Positions 1-8,042 of a stretch of 64,000 nucleotides of DNA are shown one piece after another. Both the position numbers and the translations under genes were made by a program. Positions within the stretch are counted from its first letter, which is position 1. The number at the start of each line of letters is the position of its first letter. The notes beneath the pieces were generated by a model, which saw nothing but the letters and a program-made list of their open reading frames with translations, ran no database searches and was not told the DNA's origin. The stretch spans positions 1,116,001 to 1,180,000 of the forward strand of contig NZ_CP154799.1 in assembly GCF_050920705.1 (NCBI RefSeq), written 5' to 3'. This stretch comes from Regnicoccus_A sp014224355. GTDB taxonomy: Bacteria > Cyanobacteriota > Cyanobacteriia > PCC-6307 > Cyanobiaceae.

Positions 1-244
1 TATTCTCTCATTGTTGCGTTTAAATCCTGAACGTCTGTCATCACGTCTGCCAGATTTGATGGATGCGCAGGAGGAAGCCAGTTGGGAGTGTAGATATGCT
101 GCCTTGATGGCTATACAGGAATTAGTCTTGCAGGGATCCGTCAATGGCGTTTCCGGCTTAGCGGAGATGATCCTGAGTCCTGATCCTGATCTCTACGTAG
201 AAAGCAAAAGAAAGCAAGTCCGTGCGCTACTGGCTGATCTCTGA
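1..244 (+). CDS. C-terminal end of a HEAT-repeat bilin lyase of the CpcE/CpcF/CpeF type (partial)
   Basis: The frame is open to the left edge, so only about the last 80 residues are present. They read as a HEAT-like helical repeat with a WECRYAALMAIQEL stretch, close to the W-x-x-RYAA pattern common in E/F-type phycobilin lyases, then a conserved-looking acidic/DPDLYVESKRKQVRALL end. Such lyases attach or isomerise bilins on phycobiliprotein cysteines. The neighbourhood (cpeR, cpeS, cpeT) supports a phycoerythrin role, but which lyase (CpeF, CpeY, CpeZ or MpeU-like) cannot be told from this fragment. Its 3' end overlaps the convergent cpeR stop by 18 bases. Confidence 0.55.
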   Translation, partial: ILSLLRLNPERLSSRLPDLMDAQEEASWECRYAALMAIQELVLQGSVNGVSGLAEMILSPDPDLYVESKRKQVRALLADL

Positions 245-538
245 ATAGCGGGTTCTGTTGCTTCCATGGTTTGCCCAGTAGCTGACAGTTTCATTGCAAA
301 TAGGCCGTGGGACTCTCGCAACGGCTCTGAGGATTTTGAAGCTCCGGCGTGGGCCCATAGGCCATTGGCCAACATCCTTGACAGACAGGACCTGTCCACC
401 AAGTGCTGTCAAGCACGATTCAAATCGATCAATCAAGCTTTGATCAACCGTTTCAAAAATGAAGTCTGTGCCATTGCAGATCAAGTGATGGGAGCGAATC
501 CAGGATTGAAGTTGCTTTTCTGGGCTGTGACTGCTCAT
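227..538 (-). CDS. cpeR: CpeR, activator of phycoerythrin gene expression
   Basis: 103 residues. The sequence has the signature of the CpeR family: an N-terminal SWIRSHHLICNG segment, FIFETVD, and the block GQWPMGPRRSFKILRAVA with a final TRYSEI. CpeR is the small regulator needed for expression of phycoerythrin structural genes in Fremyella and relatives; its mode of action is not obvious from sequence because it has no classic DNA-binding motif. The ATG at 538 overlaps the TGA of cpeT by four bases, so it is the last gene of the cpeCDESTR-like operon and probably translationally coupled to cpeT. Confidence 0.86.
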   Translation of the reverse strand: MSSHSPEKQLQSWIRSHHLICNGTDFIFETVDQSLIDRFESCLTALGGQVLSVKDVGQWPMGPRRSFKILRAVARVPRPICNETVSYWANHGSNRTRYSEISQ

Positions 539-1170
539 GCCGTTTCGATTTGAGCAGCTTGATTGTCTCTCAGCCAGTCAGCGCCGAGATGATCAGCGTA
601 ACGTTCCAGCCGCTTAAAGCGGAGTGGTCCATGTTCGGAGCCCCAGCGATAGGTATGGGTGGCAGGGTCGAAGCCGAGATCTCTGCTGATCCAATGGTGA
701 TCATCAAACTCAACTTCACTCACAAGATAGGTCATTTGACCTCCTCGCGGAATAAGGCATTGGCAGCCCGGCTCGACTTCACCGCAGTAACGATCGTTAG
801 TCGTGGCACGGAATTCCATCGCGCAGCCGGGTCGAGGCAGCAGATCCTTCCGTTCTAACCCATTCAAGAGATCGGGTTTTGAACCACCGCCAGCACAACG
901 TAAGCCGTTGCGGAGCCCATAATTGAGCATGAGAATATGATCGGCGGATACCACCATGTGATGAATCCCTTGTCGGTATGGCCTCCAAGGATCGTAATCG
1001 TAGCTTTGCTCGGAGTAGAACCAGGGGCCCTGAAAAAGATTCCAAGCAAGGGGCCTAAAAAAAATATTGATGTGGGAAAACTTTGTAGGCTCTGCTTGGG
1101 CCTGTTCATGATTGCTAAATCGGCCTGAGAGAGTCTTTACGAAGTGGACAGCTTGTTTGGCATCCATCAT
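535..1170 (-). CDS. cpeT: CpeT, phycoerythrobilin lyase of the CpcT/CpeT family
   Basis: 211 residues of the CpcT/CpeT fold. Visible family features are the N-terminal LSGRFSNHEQA segment, FSHINIFFRPL, FYSEQSYDYDPWRPYRQ, and the GEVEPGCQCLIPRGGQMTYLVSEVE block, which is matched closely by the phycocyanin lyase CpcT at 13754-14359. CpeT in phycoerythrin strains attaches phycoerythrobilin to a beta-phycoerythrin cysteine. The start has two adjacent ATGs; the first (1170) overlaps the cpeS stop by four bases. Assignment to CpeT rather than CpcT rests on operon position, between cpeS and cpeR. Confidence 0.88.
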   Translation of the reverse strand: MMDAKQAVHFVKTLSGRFSNHEQAQAEPTKFSHINIFFRPLAWNLFQGPWFYSEQSYDYDPWRPYRQGIHHMVVSADHILMLNYGLRNGLRCAGGGSKPDLLNGLERKDLLPRPGCAMEFRATTNDRYCGEVEPGCQCLIPRGGQMTYLVSEVEFDDHHWISRDLGFDPATHTYRWGSEHGPLRFKRLERYADHLGADWLRDNQAAQIETA

Positions 1171-1703
1171 TCTGTTGCTATCCGCCTTACCTCAGAAGCA
1201 AAGGATGTTTGCAGCACTCCAGACCCGGCTGATGTACGCAGAACTGAGGAGCGACAGCGGACGTGTTCGGATATAAACCAGATTCGTTCTTCGGCAATGG
1301 ATTGGCCATAAGCAGTGTGGAGGACGAAGGTATCATCGTCAAGAAAGTGATAGGTTGAAGCCGCGCTCTCTGTTTCAGCATAGCCAACGCTACGGACCAG
1401 CTTTCCAGCCCTATCATTTTCAGGGATGGGAATCAGAATGCAGGAGCCCTTGGATTTAGCGGAAGGGTCGTCTGGTTCCCAATCCGATTCTGCCTCCCAT
1501 GACATCTGGAATGGAGAGAAGATAGTGGCGGGGTCTATGGATTCTCGGATTAGGATGTCGCTTACATCTGGATGGTCTGCCGATAACAGTACAATATCGA
1601 TATGACTGAGGACATCTTCAAACTGTCGAAAGGCAAGCGAATGGGCTGAACGCATCGACCGCCACTGGCCTTGCGATCGAGTTAAAAAACGCTCAATGGT
1701 CAT
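1167..1703 (-). CDS. cpeS: CpeS, phycoerythrobilin lyase of the CpcS/CpeS family
   Basis: 178 residues with the CpcS/CpeS lipocalin-like pattern: MTIERFLTRSQGQWRSMRSAHS at the start, LAFRQFEDV, then a long series of beta strands and ERIWFISEHVRCRSSVL near the end. Family members ligate phycoerythrobilin to the Cys-82-equivalent of beta-phycoerythrin. I chose the ATG at 1703 because homologues begin with M-x-IE-x-F; an ATG seven codons upstream (1724) is also open, and neither has a clear Shine-Dalgarno. The end overlaps cpeT by four bases. Confidence 0.85.
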   Translation of the reverse strand: MTIERFLTRSQGQWRSMRSAHSLAFRQFEDVLSHIDIVLLSADHPDVSDILIRESIDPATIFSPFQMSWEAESDWEPDDPSAKSKGSCILIPIPENDRAGKLVRSVGYAETESAASTYHFLDDDTFVLHTAYGQSIAEERIWFISEHVRCRSSVLRTSAGSGVLQTSFASEVRRIATE

Positions 1704-1911
1704 GAACAAGGAGACCCGATCCATGACTTGCGGAAGGTTTTGGTCTGCCTGCCTGGACCATGCTCACCAGGCTATGAATCATCATGTCAATGGCAGAACC
1801 TTGGTGAGAGGGTTGTCGCTCTACAGGGGCTGACTGGCGATTCAACTGCTGTTCCATACGAGAAGGTTGAGCGCACCAATGGGGGGAAGGTGGCGTGATT
1901 CGGAGCTGCAT
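1693..1911 (-). CDS. Small unknown protein inserted between cpeE and cpeS
   Basis: 72 residues from the ATG at 1911; a GTG two codons upstream is also possible. It overlaps the start of cpeS by 11 bases and follows cpeE after 63 bases, on the same strand, so it sits inside the cpe operon. The protein is rich in Pro, Ser, Gln and His, with one hydrophobic stretch (MMIHSLVSMVQAG). I see no recognisable domain, cysteine pair or membrane helix. The tight overlap argues that it is translated, but the composition is also compatible with a chance frame. Confidence 0.45.
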   Translation of the reverse strand: MQLRITPPSPHWCAQPSRMEQQLNRQSAPVERQPSHQGSAIDMMIHSLVSMVQAGRPKPSASHGSGLLVHDH

Positions 1912-1974
1912 GCTCACATGGCACTTGGGCAGAGAGCCACCGCCACCATCTATTTTAACCAGAGACGGGGGTTG

Positions 1975-2724
1975 TCATTTAATCATTTGTAACAGATACA
2001 ATGGAACCTCCACGTCGCTGCAGGCTTTGCAGCGTTGAAGTGAGACTGCTAAACGGAACAATGGAGACCTGCACAGCCCTGCGGTTGAGTCCGCTAGGCG
2101 AGGCGGTAGTCCAGTTGATCCGAAAGCGTCTGTCATTCCGGTTCGTGCTGCCGCCTCTGCCGCCGCGAACGGCAACGGAAGGGGCGTCACCTGTGGCAAG
2201 ACTGACCTGAAGCTTGGAAGAGGAGCTACCGTCAAAGGAAGCTTCTCCCCCTTGAGTTTTAATGAACGCGTATAGGTGAGGTTGCTTTCCCCGGTTTGGG
2301 TATGAGTTGTGCGCCAGTAAGGCACCGTGTCGAAGCCGAAGGCTCCTATGTATTCCGGGGAGTAAACATAGCTGGCGATCTCGGCTTCATAGCCCTCGTT
2401 GGCTAAGCGTTGAACATGTTCGCTCACTTCGGCCTGATCGCGGGGAGCCCTTCCCAGCAGATGCTTGAAATTGAGCTCCACAAAGCGGTAGGGCCCATTC
2501 TTGTCGAGGAAGAGTCGGCGGTAGGTGTCTGAGCAGGCCAAGGCTGCAACCAGTCCCTGGACTGCGAGGTCCCCTTGGAGGAAGAGACTTTCAGCAGTTG
2601 ATACCAGCTCCTCATCCATCAGATGGGCATTGCCGAAGACCTGGCGGTAGGCGGAGCGCAGCACCATCCGTGCATGGGCATAATCTTGAACTGAGGTTGT
2701 TGCTTGTCTGGTGATCACTGGCAT
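1975..2724 (-). CDS. cpeE: Phycobilisome rod linker in the cpeE position
   Basis: 249 residues. One linker domain (Pfam PBS_linker_poly type) covers about residues 17-135, with AYRQVFGNAHLMDEE, FVELNFKHLLGRAP, EVSEHVQRL and a FGFDTVPYWR end. The remaining ~110 residues are Pro/Ala/Leu-rich and lack the C-terminal CpcD-like fold seen in the two neighbouring linkers, which suggests an outer-rod position. The ATG at 2724 starts MPVITRQATTSVQDY; the longer open frame upstream has no family similarity. The cpeE name rests on order in the operon: third linker, just before cpeS-cpeT-cpeR. Confidence 0.68.
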   Translation of the reverse strand: MPVITRQATTSVQDYAHARMVLRSAYRQVFGNAHLMDEELVSTAESLFLQGDLAVQGLVAALACSDTYRRLFLDKNGPYRFVELNFKHLLGRAPRDQAEVSEHVQRLANEGYEAEIASYVYSPEYIGAFGFDTVPYWRTTHTQTGESNLTYTRSLKLKGEKLPLTVAPLPSFRSVLPQVTPLPLPFAAAEAAARTGMTDAFGSTGLPPRLADSTAGLCRSPLFRLAVSLQRCKACSDVEVPLYLLQMIK

Positions 2725-2812
2725 GGCAAAGAGAAAACAGTTGAAGTCAGGGGAGAGAAAGGAATGGACAGGTTGCTCAGCGAGCCAGCCGGGCAGACGC
2801 CCCCTGCTTGGA

Positions 2813-4342
2813 TCAGGCCACTTCCGTGATTGAGACAATTCGGCCTCCACGGCGATGGATATAACCCAGCTGGGTCGTCATGTCCTTGCCGGATACCAGA
2901 TAGCTGGCATTCGGGGTGCGCTGGCGCCCTCCAGCTGGTTGCGCTTGTACAACGATCCGATACCTTTTTGTGGTGGGATCGACAGAGCCACTGAAGACAC
3001 TCGAGCGATTGATCCGCACGGTTGTGTTGCTCCATCCGGCAGGGAGCGCTTTGGCCGCCAGTGAATTCACCAGACTTGAGGAATTCTGAATGGTGTCACT
3101 GCTTGAATATCCTGCCACCAGAGACAGGTGGCGATTAAATCCGATCTGGTCGCGGCCATTCTCCGTCTGGATACGGGGGAAGGGAACTGTATCTTCACCG
3201 AAGTACGTCTGATATTCGGTGCTATCGAGGTAGCTGCTGATGTCTGCCTCATAGCCTTTTTCAGCCAGCAGACGGATGTGTTCACTCACTTCCGCCTGGG
3301 AGTTTGGTGCGCGGCCGAGCAGGTGCTTGAAGTTGAGCTCTACGAAACGATAGGGAGCGTTGGATTCAAAAAAGCGGCGACGGTATTCCTGGGAGCAGGC
3401 AATGGAACGCACGAACTCACGGGTGCTCAGATAACCCTCGATGAACTTGCTTTCTGAGGTGAGCACGCGCTCGCTTTCCATCAGGTGAGGGTTACCCATC
3501 ACCTGCCGGTAGGTGGCACGGATCAGTGCCTGGATCTGGTCGGCAGTGTCTCCCTGGCAACGCTGGAAGACCTCCTGACTGCGCTGGCCAAGACCGAAGC
3601 CCACATACAGATCACCTCTCAGGCTTGTGCTATCACCGCCATCGCTGCTGTTGCGGCGCACAGGAGCGAAGGCTCCTCGTCTGCTCATACCCGAGCCAGA
3701 AAGGCTTGTTCCGGACTGGGTAAGGTAAGCATGTGCAGGCAGACGAATGGTGATTGGCTGTCCCATGGCGAGGCTGGTCAGCAACTGGCTACGTGACCCC
3801 ATTGCGTTATCGCTGCCCGCGAAGTTCTGCTCCAGCGCGGCGATGCGATTGAAGGACGACTGTGCTGCCCCTTCTGGGCTGTTCCAGGAACGGATATGCG
3901 GTGCCGTGTGTTCTCCGAAGGCCGAGGCGTACTCGTCGGAATCGATCAGGGCGTCGACATCCGCTTCGAAGCCTTCTTTGGCGACTATCGCTACGTGCGT
4001 GCCCACCTCAGCTTCGTCGATGGGAGGACGCCCCAGCAGGTGCTTGATGGCCAGTTCAACCGAACGGTGAGGCGTAACTGCTTCGTAAAAGCGTGCACGA
4101 TAGAAGGGTGACTTGGCCAGGCAGCGGACAAAATCGCGTACGGAGATTGTGCCGTTGCGTAGTTGCGATTCGGCAGCGTCAAGACGCTCGCTTTCCATGG
4201 GCATGGTGTTGCCGAACACATGCCGGTAAGAGGCGCTGATCACGAGGTTGAGGCTCGTCTCATCGGCGCCGGGCTTGTAAGAAGCAGGTGCATCGAGGAG
4301 AGTGGTGGCACCAAAGCTCAGGGCTACGGACTGGGAAGACAT
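2813..4342 (-). CDS. Tandem two-domain phycobilisome rod linker in the cpeD position
   Basis: 509 residues, about twice the usual rod-linker length. Linker domain 1 spans about residues 30-150 (SYRHVFGN, ELAIKHLLGRPP, FGEHTAP); a Ser/Gly-rich spacer of about 110 residues follows; linker domain 2 spans about 270-390 (TYRQVMGNPHLMESER, FVELNFKHLLGRAP, FGEDTVPFPR); a CpcD-like domain closes the protein (KRYRIVVQAQ to HRRGGRIVSI). Each linker domain normally fills one phycobiliprotein hexamer, so this protein could join two hexamers as a unit. I chose the ATG at 4342; an upstream TTG is in frame. Spacing to the linkers on either side is 52 and 88 bases, consistent with one operon. Confidence 0.86.
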   Translation of the reverse strand: MSSQSVALSFGATTLLDAPASYKPGADETSLNLVISASYRHVFGNTMPMESERLDAAESQLRNGTISVRDFVRCLAKSPFYRARFYEAVTPHRSVELAIKHLLGRPPIDEAEVGTHVAIVAKEGFEADVDALIDSDEYASAFGEHTAPHIRSWNSPEGAAQSSFNRIAALEQNFAGSDNAMGSRSQLLTSLAMGQPITIRLPAHAYLTQSGTSLSGSGMSRRGAFAPVRRNSSDGGDSTSLRGDLYVGFGLGQRSQEVFQRCQGDTADQIQALIRATYRQVMGNPHLMESERVLTSESKFIEGYLSTREFVRSIACSQEYRRRFFESNAPYRFVELNFKHLLGRAPNSQAEVSEHIRLLAEKGYEADISSYLDSTEYQTYFGEDTVPFPRIQTENGRDQIGFNRHLSLVAGYSSSDTIQNSSSLVNSLAAKALPAGWSNTTVRINRSSVFSGSVDPTTKRYRIVVQAQPAGGRQRTPNASYLVSGKDMTTQLGYIHRRGGRIVSITEVA

Positions 4343-4394
4343 GGTTTTGCAGTGGCGAGGGAGTCGGCAAAGAGAAAACAAAGTAGTCCGTTAA

Positions 4395-5270
4395 TTAGGC
4401 CGGAGTGATACTGGCAATCACCCCTCCTTCACGGTGAATTTCCTTATAGGTTTGGGACAGTTTGTTAAAGGGGACGAAATAAGTCCGATTGGACTTTTTG
4501 TAGCGTGAAATCGGCCGAATTGAGTTGGCCCTGTAGGCCGTTACCTCAACCCGATAGATACGACCCTCCTGGCCGGCGCCGACGCCCAGTCGCGTTGCGG
4601 CGTCTTGGAAATTGGCAGAAGGCCTGAAGCTCCATCCTTGTGTATCCGTGGAGGAGGGAGGGACGACTGGGAGTGGGCGATTCACATAGACATTGCCACC
4701 TAGTCGTGCTGCCTTGCCGGAAAGATTGCCTTTGAAGCTACTGCTGCTGGCACCACGGAGCAGTTGGAAGCTCCAAGTGAATTCCTGCATGGTTTTGCAG
4801 CTTTCGGTCTTCCAGCCACGGTGGTAGGGGGCTGTCCACTCACCGAAGGTGTCCTGATACTCCGTTGAATCTATGAAACTGTCGATATCCGCTTCATATC
4901 CTTTGCTATCGAGAAGTTCGGCATGGACGCGCATCTCGGCAAAGTCGGCTGGGGCCCGACCCAGGAGGTGGCGGAAGGCCAGCTCGATGTAGCGGTAGCG
5001 AGGGCAGGAATCAAAAAAACGAGCACGATACAGGTCACTTTTGGCAACGCTGCGTACGAACTCGCGCAGGCTCAGCTCCCCCAGCTTGAACTGGGATTCG
5101 GGGACCAGCTGCTGCTCGCTTTCCATCACATAGGAGTTTCCGAGAACCTGCCGGTACACGGCACGGATGAGCTGCTCTTTCTTGGCGTCCGTATCGTTTG
5201 GTAGCAGTTCAAGTGGGTCCTGGCTGTCAAACCGTTCGACGCCGAGGAGCGAGGCGGGACCAAAAGCCAT
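4395..5270 (-). CDS. cpeC: Phycobilisome rod linker in the cpeC position
   Basis: 291 residues. The PBS linker domain lies at about 30-165 (AVYRQVLGNSYVMESEQ, IELAFRHLLGRAP, FGEWTAPYHRG) and a CpcD-like domain at about 230-290 (GRIYRVEVTAYRA through REGGVIASITPA). The TRLGVGAGQEGRIYRVE segment is closely matched in CpcC of this window, so a phycocyanin rod linker is an alternative identity. Operon position, first of three linkers ahead of cpeS, cpeT and cpeR, favours CpeC. The 114 bases upstream separate it from hemH, so a promoter may lie there. Confidence 0.73.
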   Translation of the reverse strand: MAFGPASLLGVERFDSQDPLELLPNDTDAKKEQLIRAVYRQVLGNSYVMESEQQLVPESQFKLGELSLREFVRSVAKSDLYRARFFDSCPRYRYIELAFRHLLGRAPADFAEMRVHAELLDSKGYEADIDSFIDSTEYQDTFGEWTAPYHRGWKTESCKTMQEFTWSFQLLRGASSSSFKGNLSGKAARLGGNVYVNRPLPVVPPSSTDTQGWSFRPSANFQDAATRLGVGAGQEGRIYRVEVTAYRANSIRPISRYKKSNRTYFVPFNKLSQTYKEIHREGGVIASITPA

Positions 5271-5384
5271 TGTGAACGCAGAACCTGAGTGACCCTGCTA
5301 TGGTGAAACACCATTGCAGGCTCCCACTGAGTTCTTAATAAAGCTAAACTATGTAGTTAAAATTGAGAGTAGTGATGCCCTACC

Positions 5385-6584
5385 TCAAAGCAGTCTGATG
5401 GCGTGGAGAGGTCCATTGCCGCTCAATAATTCCATCAGGATTGCCAAGAATCCCAGCATAGCAAGCCGCCCGTTCCACACTTCCGATCTGTTGTTCCAGC
5501 CCCAGGCCCACCTGTCCTGTGGATACAGCTTCACCTTGGTGGGAAGTGTGGCTGCCTGGTCAAGGTTTATCTCCGGTCCGGCCAGGGCTTGCTGTACCAG
5601 ATCGGCCAAGCCGTGGATGAAGGAGGGGGTGGTGTCGAGGGCCGGTACACGGCGGAAGTTAAGGATGCCGACCTGTGTGGCGATCTCCCGGTATTCGATG
5701 TCGATTTCCTCGAGAGTCTCGATGTGCTCGCTCACGAAGCTGATAGGCACCACCACCAGATCCTTCACGCCTGCTTCACCAAGCTCATGTAGGGCTTCAT
5801 CGGTGTATGGCTTCAGCCACTCCACTGGGCCCACACGGCTCTGGTAGGCCAGGGTGTAGGGGTTGGAGTGGCCCAGGTCGCCGGCCAGTCTTTCCATGAT
5901 CAGGCGGGCGCAGGTCTCGATCTCGTTCTGATAGGGGTCGCCCGCCTCTTCCACGTAGCTCTTGGGCACGCCATGGGCGCTGAAGAACACATGGGCGCTG
6001 CCGGGCTCGGGACAGGCCTGAATCTCCCGAGAGATCAGTTCGGCCATGGCCCCTAGGTAGCCGGGGTCGTCGTAGTAACCGCGGATGCAGTGAATCGGAA
6101 GCTTTGCGAAGCCTGGATCGGCCAGGCGCAGGCGCTGCAGTTCTCGAAAGCTGGATCCGCTTGTGCTGATCGAAAAGTGGGGGTAGAGAGGCAACACCAC
6201 CACCTGATCTATCCCGTCCGCTTTGATATCGGCCACGGCCGACTCGGTGAATGGATGCCAATAACGCATGGCTACGTAGCTGGTGGCCTCGATGCCTCGC
6301 CCCCGCAGTTCGCTCTGCAGTTCGCGGGCCTGCTGCTCGGTGATGCGGCGCAGGGGGGACCCGCCGCCGATGGAGCGGTAAGCCTCCTTGGACTTGTTGC
6401 TGCGCAGGCTGCTGATCAGCCAAGCGAGGGGCTTCTGCAACACCGGGGTCGGCAGTCGGATGATCTCCGGATCGGAGAACAGGTTGTAGAGGAACGGGGC
6501 GACATCCTCGATCCGCTCAGGGCCTCCGAGGTTCAGGAGAACCACGCCGACCTTGACATGGTCTGTGGGAGGGTGATGGTCCAT
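5385..6584 (-). CDS. hemH: Ferrochelatase with C-terminal chlorophyll-binding (CAB/Hli) helix
   Basis: 399 residues. HemH inserts iron into protoporphyrin IX to make haem, the precursor of bilins. Visible family blocks are VGVVLLNLGGPE near the start, AMRYWHPFTESAV, LYPHFSISTSGSS, FFSAHGVPKSYVE and VVPISFVSEHIETLEEIDIEY, which carries the catalytic His and Glu region. The last 40 residues form a CAB-type transmembrane segment (EVWNGRLAMLGFLAILMELLSG), the fusion typical of cyanobacterial and plastid type-II enzymes. The ATG at 6584 begins MDHHPPTD; 18 bases separate it from the upstream pentapeptide gene, so the two are probably co-transcribed. Confidence 0.95.
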   Translation of the reverse strand: MDHHPPTDHVKVGVVLLNLGGPERIEDVAPFLYNLFSDPEIIRLPTPVLQKPLAWLISSLRSNKSKEAYRSIGGGSPLRRITEQQARELQSELRGRGIEATSYVAMRYWHPFTESAVADIKADGIDQVVVLPLYPHFSISTSGSSFRELQRLRLADPGFAKLPIHCIRGYYDDPGYLGAMAELISREIQACPEPGSAHVFFSAHGVPKSYVEEAGDPYQNEIETCARLIMERLAGDLGHSNPYTLAYQSRVGPVEWLKPYTDEALHELGEAGVKDLVVVPISFVSEHIETLEEIDIEYREIATQVGILNFRRVPALDTTPSFIHGLADLVQQALAGPEINLDQAATLPTKVKLYPQDRWAWGWNNRSEVWNGRLAMLGFLAILMELLSGNGPLHAIRLL

Positions 6585-6602
6585 ACATGCAGGCGGCAAT
6601 GT

Positions 6603-7295
6603 TTAGGTCATCAGGCTGTCGCGGGTCGTACGGCGAGTGAGCGGGTTCCAACAGTCCAGCTCCTGGAACGGCCGTCCGATCAAGGTCTCTCGAATAGAGT
6701 CCAGCCCTGATGAGCTCGTGAAGTCGGAACCACGGATCGATTCGGCTGCGGAAAGGTCAGCATCGGTCAGATTCGCCCCGCGAAAATCGGCATAATCCAG
6801 CTGGCAACCTGAGAAACGCACCCCTTCGCAAAGAGCACCGCGCAGCACAGCATGACGCAGATCTGCTCCTGCCAGGCGCACTCCTCTGAGGCAAGCACCG
6901 CTGAGATCTGCACCGCTGAGGTATGCACCCATCAATAGGGAGCCGCTCAGGTCCATGCCGGAAAGATCGGCGCTATTGAGAAAGTGGCCGCTTAACTTGG
7001 CCTTGGGTCCTACTGCACCGGAACCTCGAAACTCGTAGTTGTCTGGCCAGATGGTCATGCCGTCATATCGAGCCAGTCGCAGATCGGCTCCATCGAGTGT
7101 GCATCTACTCAGATTCGTTCCCCTTAAATCGACACGACAAAGGCGTGCTTCTGTGAGATCAGTAGCACCGAGATCCAGCTCACGCCAATCAGCTCCTCTA
7201 GCGTCGAAAGCACGACCGATGGCCTGGTTGGAAGGGAGTTTGGATTCCGGAGGAAGCCAACCAGGCACTAAGGAGGATTGCGATGCGCTATGCAC
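6603..7295 (-). CDS. Pentapeptide-repeat protein
   Basis: 230 residues. From about residue 25 to 195 the protein is built of A(D/N)LxG-type five-residue units, for example ADLSGMDLSG, GADLSGACLRG and GADLRHAVLRG, expected to fold as a right-handed quadrilateral beta helix. An interruption of about 30 residues near position 80-110 (YDGMTIWPDNYEFRG) and a non-repeat C-terminal tail are visible. No membrane helix or signal peptide is seen. The apparent start at 7295 is a GTG; a later GTG is also in frame. It lies directly upstream of hemH. Function is unknown; pentapeptide proteins are often structural or protein-binding. Confidence 0.84.
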   Translation of the reverse strand: MHSASQSSLVPGWLPPESKLPSNQAIGRAFDARGADWRELDLGATDLTEARLCRVDLRGTNLSRCTLDGADLRLARYDGMTIWPDNYEFRGSGAVGPKAKLSGHFLNSADLSGMDLSGSLLMGAYLSGADLSGACLRGVRLAGADLRHAVLRGALCEGVRFSGCQLDYADFRGANLTDADLSAAESIRGSDFTSSSGLDSIRETLIGRPFQELDCWNPLTRRTTRDSLMT

Positions 7296-7414
7296 GAGGC
7301 CTACGAATACTTAGAAACAATCTGCAAAGATGGAACTCTCCCAGTTCAGGTTACTGCTGGGGAGCCCTGTGGACCCCCTAGGAAGAGTGCGCTCCACGAT
7401 GGAGAAATAAAACA

Positions 7415-8014
7415 TCACAGAACAGGGGCTCCTACCTCTCCAGCTTGGCAGGAGAACTCCCTGATCATCTCCTCCAGATGGCGAATGACCATTTCAAGGC
7501 GCCAGGTATCCTTGCTTCCGCCGAGCGATCCGTAGTGAATAGATGAGACTTCACGCAGGTAGCATAAAGCCTTCGCCATGCTGTCGATAGGAACGGCCAG
7601 TTCTCGATAAAGTTCACGCAAGCCGCTGACTCCTGGTGGGTGCGTGAACGATTGCCGATCAGCGGCCACGGCATAGATGGCAATGCGGAGAAAATGCCAG
7701 CAGTCGCGCCAGCATGCCTCGGAGCGACTTTCCGGGAAAAGTGATCCACCGGGCTTGATCAGGCCAGGATCCTCTGCCACCAATCTTCTCTTGACATCTG
7801 CTACTACTTGTGAGGCGTTCTCTTGAAGCAGGCGTAGGGGTTCGGAATCAATGGAGGAGAACTGGCAAATCTCATCGAATTCCTTTGTGGTCAAAGGCCT
7901 GCTCTCATCATCAGCATGCCGGAAAATTGCACGAACATTCGCCGGGAGGGACTTGTCATGAGCAAGACCAAGGATGCGAGCCCCTGCAATCATCTCAGGC
8001 AAGTTTTTCGCCAT
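7415..8014 (-). CDS. Orphan allophycocyanin-like phycobiliprotein with conserved bilin-site motif
   Basis: 199 residues from the ATG at 8014; a GTG at 8080 would lengthen it. From about residue 35 on it resembles the alpha allophycocyanin fold: PLTTKEFDEI corresponds to the helix A start, DPGLIKPGGS to the usual P-x-I-x-PGGN turn, and GLRELYRELAVPIDSMAKAL to the GVREMYRSLGTPIDAVA region of ApcA. The bilin-site motif is retained as Cys101-Trp-Arg103-Asp104, matching Cys84-x-Arg86-Asp87 of phycobiliproteins. It differs by an N-terminal extension and a longer tail. No paired subunit gene is adjacent. It follows an unknown gene after 28 bases, downstream of cpcG. The family is clear; the role is not. 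Confidence 0.76.
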   Translation of the reverse strand: MAKNLPEMIAGARILGLAHDKSLPANVRAIFRHADDESRPLTTKEFDEICQFSSIDSEPLRLLQENASQVVADVKRRLVAEDPGLIKPGGSLFPESRSEACWRDCWHFLRIAIYAVAADRQSFTHPPGVSGLRELYRELAVPIDSMAKALCYLREVSSIHYGSLGGSKDTWRLEMVIRHLEEMIREFSCQAGEVGAPVL

Positions 8015-8042
8015 CACTTCTGCAGCATCGATGATTTTGCCT

